From Flavobacterium cheniae (lineage in GTDB: Bacteria > Bacteroidota > Bacteroidia > Flavobacteriales > Flavobacteriaceae): DNA of 64,000 bases. The position numbers and the translations under genes were made by a program. Below the pieces are notes generated by a model. The model was not told the origin of the DNA. It was given only the letters and a program-made list of their open reading frames with translations, and made no database searches. The stretch lies in the NCBI RefSeq assembly GCF_004363695.1, contig NZ_SNZC01000002.1:434001-498000 (forward strand), in the 5' to 3' direction. Positions 59,535 to 64,000 of the stretch are shown one piece after another (the first letter of the stretch is position 1; each line of letters opens with the position of its first letter).

Positions 59535-61151
59535 TTACTCTTTAATGATTCTTTTTATTGTTGATTGATTATTTGAAGTTATCTTCACAAAATATATTCC
59601 TTGAGATGCTGATGTTAAATCAATTGGAGTTTGAATATCAGATACTCCAAAATCATTTTTTGATAAAATTACTTTTCCTGTTACATCATACACTTCAATT
59701 TCTTTAATATCATTTGTATCTGTAACTAAATTGAAAACACCTTTTGAAGGATTTGGGTAAATAAAATATTTGCTTTCTTCAAATGATTCAGTGCTCAAAT
59801 TTTGCTGAATATAATTTACTGCAGAAAGCATATTTGGAAAAGGCCCAATATTTTTAGACAAGTCACCACCTTGTGGAATTCCAGTATTTTTTAAAATCGT
59901 TCTCATCTGTTGAGACGTTAAGGTATTATTAGTTTGACTCTTGTAGTGGGATTGTAAAACCGTAACCACACCACCTAATTGAGCTGTGGCAGAGCTTGTT
60001 CCTGTAAAAGTCATATAAGACTGATTAAAATCACTTCCAACTAAAGTAAATCCTGAGCCTGGAATAGCTCCAGTAGATCTAACATTTTCAAACCATCCTT
60101 GAACATCAACTCTGGAGCCATAAGTACTTGTATAAGTTACACCACTTACCACATAAGGAGGATAAATGGCATGTGTGGTATTTGCTGTACCACCTCCGAC
60201 AATTATCGCACCACTATCTCCATAATTCATATATGCCTGATAATCTGAACTATCTAAGTCTTGATAACCATTTCCTGCCGCAGCAACTACAATCCTTCCT
60301 GAATCTGTTAAAGCTTTAGTCAAATTCCAAACTAAAATATCATATTCTGCGGGTACAAAGCGTGGGTTTGAAACCGTTCCGTTTAAACCATAAGCTTGCA
60401 TTTCATAAACTATTACATCTCCAATTGTGGAATTATTTAATGCTTGAGTTATAGCATTTGTTCTGCTGTAACCACTTAGTTGCCACTCGGGATACAACCA
60501 AACTTGTGATGCACCATGAGCAATTCCTGTAACACCATAAATTCCATTATGTCCAAACAGGACTCCCATTGTAGCAGTTCCATGCTCAGTAAAAGAGGTA
60601 GATGCAGAAGAATTTACAGTCATTCCTGTTGCAATGTTACAATTTGTATCATTAAATTCTTCATGATTTTTATTAAACCCAAATTCAATATTATGAATTG
60701 TAATGTTTTGTCCTGTGTAACCTAAATTCCAAACTGCCTCTGCATTTAATCCTGGATTAGATTGTAAATATGTTTGTTGCGAAATAAAACTTGGCGTAGC
60801 GGGCAATATATCTCCTGGTGGTGAAATTATTTTATTATCTGTAAGCATGAACGTTATTTTTTTTAACTTTAGATAATCTAATAATTCTTGATTATAATAT
60901 GATACTAAAAAATAATTCTTTAATTTTTGGATACTCAAATCTGATCCTGAAATTTTAATTGCGTCTTTTTCAAGTGTACTATATTTTTCTTCAGAAATAT
61001 TGTAAAATGCTTTGATTGGATATCCTTTAGTGTTGATAAAATTAAATACTTCATGATTGTTGCTTTCTAAATTAATTACTAAACTATTCTGTCCATTAGC
61101 AAAATGAATTGATAGAAATAAAATAAAATTTAAAATGTAATTTCTACACAT
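59535..61151 (-). CDS. S8 (subtilisin-like) peptidase with a T9SS sorting domain; Asp replaced by Glu
   Basis: The start is placed at 61151 (MCRNYILNFILFLSIHFANG, signal peptide); the Met at 61199 adds a leader outside it. The 538-residue protein has an N-terminal part (about 20-125) of unknown fold and a subtilase domain. The site normally occupied by the catalytic Asp reads 'ITIHNIEFGFNKNHEEF', with Glu156 in place of Asp. His190 (in 'TEHGTAT'), Asn294 ('AAAGNGY') and Ser386 ('GTSSATA') are normal. The C-terminal 75 residues are a T9SS type A sorting domain ('YPNPSKGVFNLV' ... 'STIKRIIKE'). A known side branch of S8 has Glu here, so activity is likely. In operon with the M13 gene. Confidence 0.9.
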   Translation of the reverse strand: MCRNYILNFILFLSIHFANGQNSLVINLESNNHEVFNFINTKGYPIKAFYNISEEKYSTLEKDAIKISGSDLSIQKLKNYFLVSYYNQELLDYLKLKKITFMLTDNKIISPPGDILPATPSFISQQTYLQSNPGLNAEAVWNLGYTGQNITIHNIEFGFNKNHEEFNDTNCNIATGMTVNSSASTSFTEHGTATMGVLFGHNGIYGVTGIAHGASQVWLYPEWQLSGYSRTNAITQALNNSTIGDVIVYEMQAYGLNGTVSNPRFVPAEYDILVWNLTKALTDSGRIVVAAAGNGYQDLDSSDYQAYMNYGDSGAIIVGGGTANTTHAIYPPYVVSGVTYTSTYGSRVDVQGWFENVRSTGAIPGSGFTLVGSDFNQSYMTFTGTSSATAQLGGVVTVLQSHYKSQTNNTLTSQQMRTILKNTGIPQGGDLSKNIGPFPNMLSAVNYIQQNLSTESFEESKYFIYPNPSKGVFNLVTDTNDIKEIEVYDVTGKVILSKNDFGVSDIQTPIDLTSASQGIYFVKITSNNQSTIKRIIKE

Positions 61152-61176
61152 GTATTTAAATTTAGTTAGTAAAACG

Positions 61177-61220
61177 TTTACAACAAAAAAGTAAGCCAAA
61201 GCCTACTTTTTTGTTGTAAA
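61177..61220 (-). terminator. Terminator after the large BNR-repeat gene
   Basis: A 17-bp perfect stem (61177-61193 with 61204-61220) continued inward by two pairs past a single mismatch. It has an A/T-run pattern and lies just past the end of the BNR gene at 61228, before the S8 gene start at 61151. Confidence 0.8.
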
Positions 61221-61227
61221 CTATATA

Positions 61228-64000
61228 TTATTCTTTAATAATTCGTTTAACTGTTGATTGGTTATCTGCAGAAATTTTCACAAAATAAATTCCTTGCGCA
61301 ACTGAAGATAAATTTACTTGTATTTCTGAATTTGAAACTTCAAAATCTTTTCTAGACCATACCACTTTACCTGTTACATCAAATACTTCAATCCCAGTAA
61401 TCTCATTTGTACCTGTTACTAAATTGAAAATTCCATTTGATGGATTTGGATACAAAACAATGTTTTGCAGTTCAAAACTTTGTCCAGAAAGCGTTCCGTT
61501 AATTAAGAAATCATCAATATTAGCTCCTAAATCATTCACAGATTCATCGGAATGGAAAACAATTCTAAAAACAACATTAGTTTGCGTATTCAAAGCATTT
61601 AAAGGATAGGTATAAGTTGTTAAAGTAGTATTTACCCCTGTCCATTGTGCTCCAGGACAATTATTACAATCGGTTCCTGTAGTCGTAGGCGTTCTATCGC
61701 TGTTATACCATGTTGGACCCATTTCGCCCAAAACAGTCCATGTAGCACCAAAATTTGTTGAATATTCAACATAAACAATATCCCAGTTTGGTTCTACATC
61801 ATATTTCATAGCAAAACTAATCTGTGGATTAATCACATTAGATAAATTATAACATTGAGAAACTAAATATGTTTTGATGTTATCTGGATAATTTCCTGTT
61901 AAGTTAGTCGTATAAACTGTATTTCCTGAAGATGTTAAACCACCTGTTCTTGTTCCTCTTTGCCATTGTGCACCACTTGTTCCTTCATTGTAAGCAATAA
62001 GCTCATTTGAAGCATTTGTGAATGGATTTACAACTCCAACTGTTCCTGCATCATTTATATAAAAAGATGAAGTACCATTATTATTATCTGAATAAGCATC
62101 ATTTAAAATTACAGTAGTAACATTTAAATTATGAGCTCCTCTTGATAAAACGACCGAAGGTAAATCAATATCTGCAATTGCAGAAGAAGTTAAAGAACCA
62201 TTCCATACAAAACTTGAAGGTGCTCCATCAATAGTATAATTAACTGTAATTGTGGTAATGGTATTTAAACCATTATTTTTGACTTCAACTCTTGGAGTAA
62301 CAGTACTTCCGCAATTAATTTCAGCTGTTGGATTTTTTATTCTTAATAATTTAATATCGTTGCTTGCCAACTGAACAGGAATAGTGGTTTGCCACACTCC
62401 TCTTCCGTATGTTGCTGCAATCAATTTTGCATCCTCAACATTAATTTCCAAATCCTCAACAGAAACGTTAGGCAAATTCGTATCGAATGGTTGCCATGTT
62501 GACATACTATCATCTAAATAGTAAACTCCAAGACTGGTTCCTACATATAGTGGATTATCGGTATGTCTAGGTTGATGAACAATAATGTTTTTACCAATAT
62601 TAGGAATGCCTGTAGTAATATTAATAAAGCTTACTCCGCCATCTAAGGATTTCAAAACCCTTCCAGCTGAACCACTAGTTGTTAAATATACTATCTCGTT
62701 ATTTGAATTATTTACTTCAACAGAAGTAATGGAAGCATGAGCCGTGTAAACTAAAGTGAAACTTATACCTCTATCAATACTTTTATATAACCCCGTTCCA
62801 TTTGCAACATACATAATATTATTATCTGTAGGATCTACTTCAATATAATCAATATTGCCAGAACCTGTTGGATCAAAGTTTTGTTGTTCCCAAGCATTAC
62901 CATTTAACTTGTATAAATAATCAAATCCTGAAAATATTTCACCAATGGAATTTGCTACTAATGGAGTTACCCAGTTCCCATCAATTCCACCAGGTGAATT
63001 AACGGATGAACTAATCCCATTTCCTGCCGAATTACTGATGTACAATCCACCTCCATTTTGAATAAATCCATAATATAAATTAGGATTTGTTGGATCTACT
63101 GCGGTATCCATACCATCTGCACCATAATAATTTTTCCACTGACCTCCACTGTAGGCATAACCACCATTATCTTGTAAACCACCAACCATATTACCGCTAG
63201 ATTGTTTTGAAACCGCAATTTTGTAATATTGGCTAATTTGCACCCCGGCGGTTAAATCTGTAAAATTAATTCCATTGTTTTCTGAAACATAAATTCCACC
63301 ATCTGTCCCTGCAAATAATTTTGTTCCATGAAATCCTAAATAATGAATGTCGGCATGGGTATAAGTTGGTCCAGACGGATTACTCCAGTTATTAATTTTT
63401 GTTGCAGAAGTTCCTCCACTAGTAGATTTCCAAACATTTAAACACCCTGTGTAAATTTCTTCCGCATTTGTTGATGAAACCGCTAATGCCAAATCATACC
63501 AAGCTTGAGATGATTCGAAAACATCCGTTGTCGTATTTCTTGCTGTAAATGTGGTTCCACCATCAATTGAACGATAAATTCCCTGAAAACCACTTCCTGT
63601 TGTTGCGCTTAAAATATAAATATAATTTGCATTTGCAGGTGTAACATCTAATAATAATCTCCCTGAACTAGTTGGTAATCCTGAAGTAATCATCGAAAAC
63701 GTTGTTCCAGAATCCGTTGAACGATAAAATCTGTTAGTTGTAACTGCATACACCGTATTAGGGTCTCCAGGTTTTAAACGAATATTTCCTTGAGAAAAAT
63801 TTCCAGTTTGTACTTGCGTCCATGAGGTTCCAGCATTTATTGATTTAAAAATTCCTGCATTTGTAGCACACCACAAAACTTGATTATTTGTTGGATGAAT
63901 TACAATATCACCTGCTCTTGAAGGATTAGATGCTCCCATTGTTCCTGTAGGATTCCAAGTTAAACCACCATTTGTTGATTTATAAACTCCAACAGAATAA
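61228..64000 (-). CDS. BNR/sortilin-repeat protein with T9SS sorting domain, N-terminus beyond the window
   Basis: The frame is open to the window edge; reading continues past the Met at 63939 ('YSVGVYKSTNGGLTWNPTG'), so at least 923 residues are present and the start lies outside. The N-terminal two thirds contain BNR/sialidase-like (VPS10/YCF48-like) repeats: 'GIFKSINAGTSWTQVQTG', 'RFYRSTDSGTTFSMI', 'GIYRSIDGGTTF' and 'GLYKSIDRGISF'. A CARDB-like Ig domain (about 'TVTPRVEVKNNGLNTITTI') follows, then a beta-sandwich-like region with six or more Cys, and a T9SS sorting domain ('LYPNPSNGIFNLV' ... 'STVKRIIKE'). It is a surface or secreted protein; binding or adhesion is likely, but an enzymatic role cannot be ruled out. 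Confidence 0.88.
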   Translation of the reverse strand, partial: YSVGVYKSTNGGLTWNPTGTMGASNPSRAGDIVIHPTNNQVLWCATNAGIFKSINAGTSWTQVQTGNFSQGNIRLKPGDPNTVYAVTTNRFYRSTDSGTTFSMITSGLPTSSGRLLLDVTPANANYIYILSATTGSGFQGIYRSIDGGTTFTARNTTTDVFESSQAWYDLALAVSSTNAEEIYTGCLNVWKSTSGGTSATKINNWSNPSGPTYTHADIHYLGFHGTKLFAGTDGGIYVSENNGINFTDLTAGVQISQYYKIAVSKQSSGNMVGGLQDNGGYAYSGGQWKNYYGADGMDTAVDPTNPNLYYGFIQNGGGLYISNSAGNGISSSVNSPGGIDGNWVTPLVANSIGEIFSGFDYLYKLNGNAWEQQNFDPTGSGNIDYIEVDPTDNNIMYVANGTGLYKSIDRGISFTLVYTAHASITSVEVNNSNNEIVYLTTSGSAGRVLKSLDGGVSFINITTGIPNIGKNIIVHQPRHTDNPLYVGTSLGVYYLDDSMSTWQPFDTNLPNVSVEDLEINVEDAKLIAATYGRGVWQTTIPVQLASNDIKLLRIKNPTAEINCGSTVTPRVEVKNNGLNTITTITVNYTIDGAPSSFVWNGSLTSSAIADIDLPSVVLSRGAHNLNVTTVILNDAYSDNNNGTSSFYINDAGTVGVVNPFTNASNELIAYNEGTSGAQWQRGTRTGGLTSSGNTVYTTNLTGNYPDNIKTYLVSQCYNLSNVINPQISFAMKYDVEPNWDIVYVEYSTNFGATWTVLGEMGPTWYNSDRTPTTTGTDCNNCPGAQWTGVNTTLTTYTYPLNALNTQTNVVFRIVFHSDESVNDLGANIDDFLINGTLSGQSFELQNIVLYPNPSNGIFNLVTGTNEITGIEVFDVTGKVVWSRKDFEVSNSEIQVNLSSVAQGIYFVKISADNQSTVKRIIKE

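Overview
The window is a 64 kb stretch of AT-rich chromosome from a member of the Bacteroidota, most likely Flavobacterium or a close relative. The signs are type IX secretion (T9SS) C-terminal sorting domains on secreted enzymes, SprE, flavobacterial families such as DUF4286, DUF4292, DUF6265 and DUF6168, promoter-like TTG-N18/19-TAnnTTTG boxes, an ATP synthase operon without beta and epsilon genes, and AT-rich dispersed repeats between genes. It looks like core chromosome. I see no insertion sequence, prophage, CRISPR array or rRNA operon. No gene-free stretch exceeds about 300 bases.

Layout. 1-4.9 kb: the end of a threonine dehydrogenase gene, a lipoprotein globin with a membrane partner, an aldehyde dehydrogenase pair, a 2OG-Fe(II) oxygenase, and two tandem identical tRNA-Asn genes. 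5-14.2 kb: rseP, a T9SS-sorted M1 aminopeptidase, serS, a TPR protein and the DUF4286-rsmA-mgtE operon. 14.2-21.9 kb: a DUF4139 protein, aldo/keto reductase, OmpA lipoprotein, exonuclease III, a fused two-domain acyltransferase probably making amino-acid lipids, and the wreck of an RDD gene. 22-26.6 kb: a tightly coupled operon of small membrane proteins with an M48 protease, a hydroxyacid dehydrogenase and an EnvC-like protein. 26.6-32.8 kb: a leftward envelope cluster (flippase, dUTPase, nucleotidyltransferase, TPR, DUF4292, EnvC-like) into which a four-helix-bundle gene with flanking repeats is set. 32.9-38.3 kb: two S9 family peptidases. 38.4-47.2 kb: SprE, bactofilin, AtpZ, DUF6168 and ATP synthase a, c, b, delta, alpha and gamma. 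47.3-57.4 kb: an ACT-like regulator, YraN, S66 peptidase, metG, a HAD/CAT-like pair, two tandem ssb genes, and an SDR protein carrying a repeat-derived peptide. 57.5-64 kb: M13 and S8 peptidases and a large BNR-repeat protein that runs off the edge, the last two with near-identical T9SS sorting domains.

Functional themes are envelope building and remodelling (flippase, EnvC, OmpA, RseP, lipid acyltransferase), secretion and gliding (SprE, T9SS cargo), extracellular or periplasmic proteolysis (M1, S9 twice, M13, S8, M48), and housekeeping translation and energy genes. I did not find a clear new multi-gene defence or biosynthetic system. The best leads are smaller: the lipoprotein globin pair, the repeat-flanked four-helix-bundle gene, the repeat-derived peptide inside a coding sequence, the TM2-DUF2752-DUF4870-M48 operon, and the tail-less tandem SSBs.
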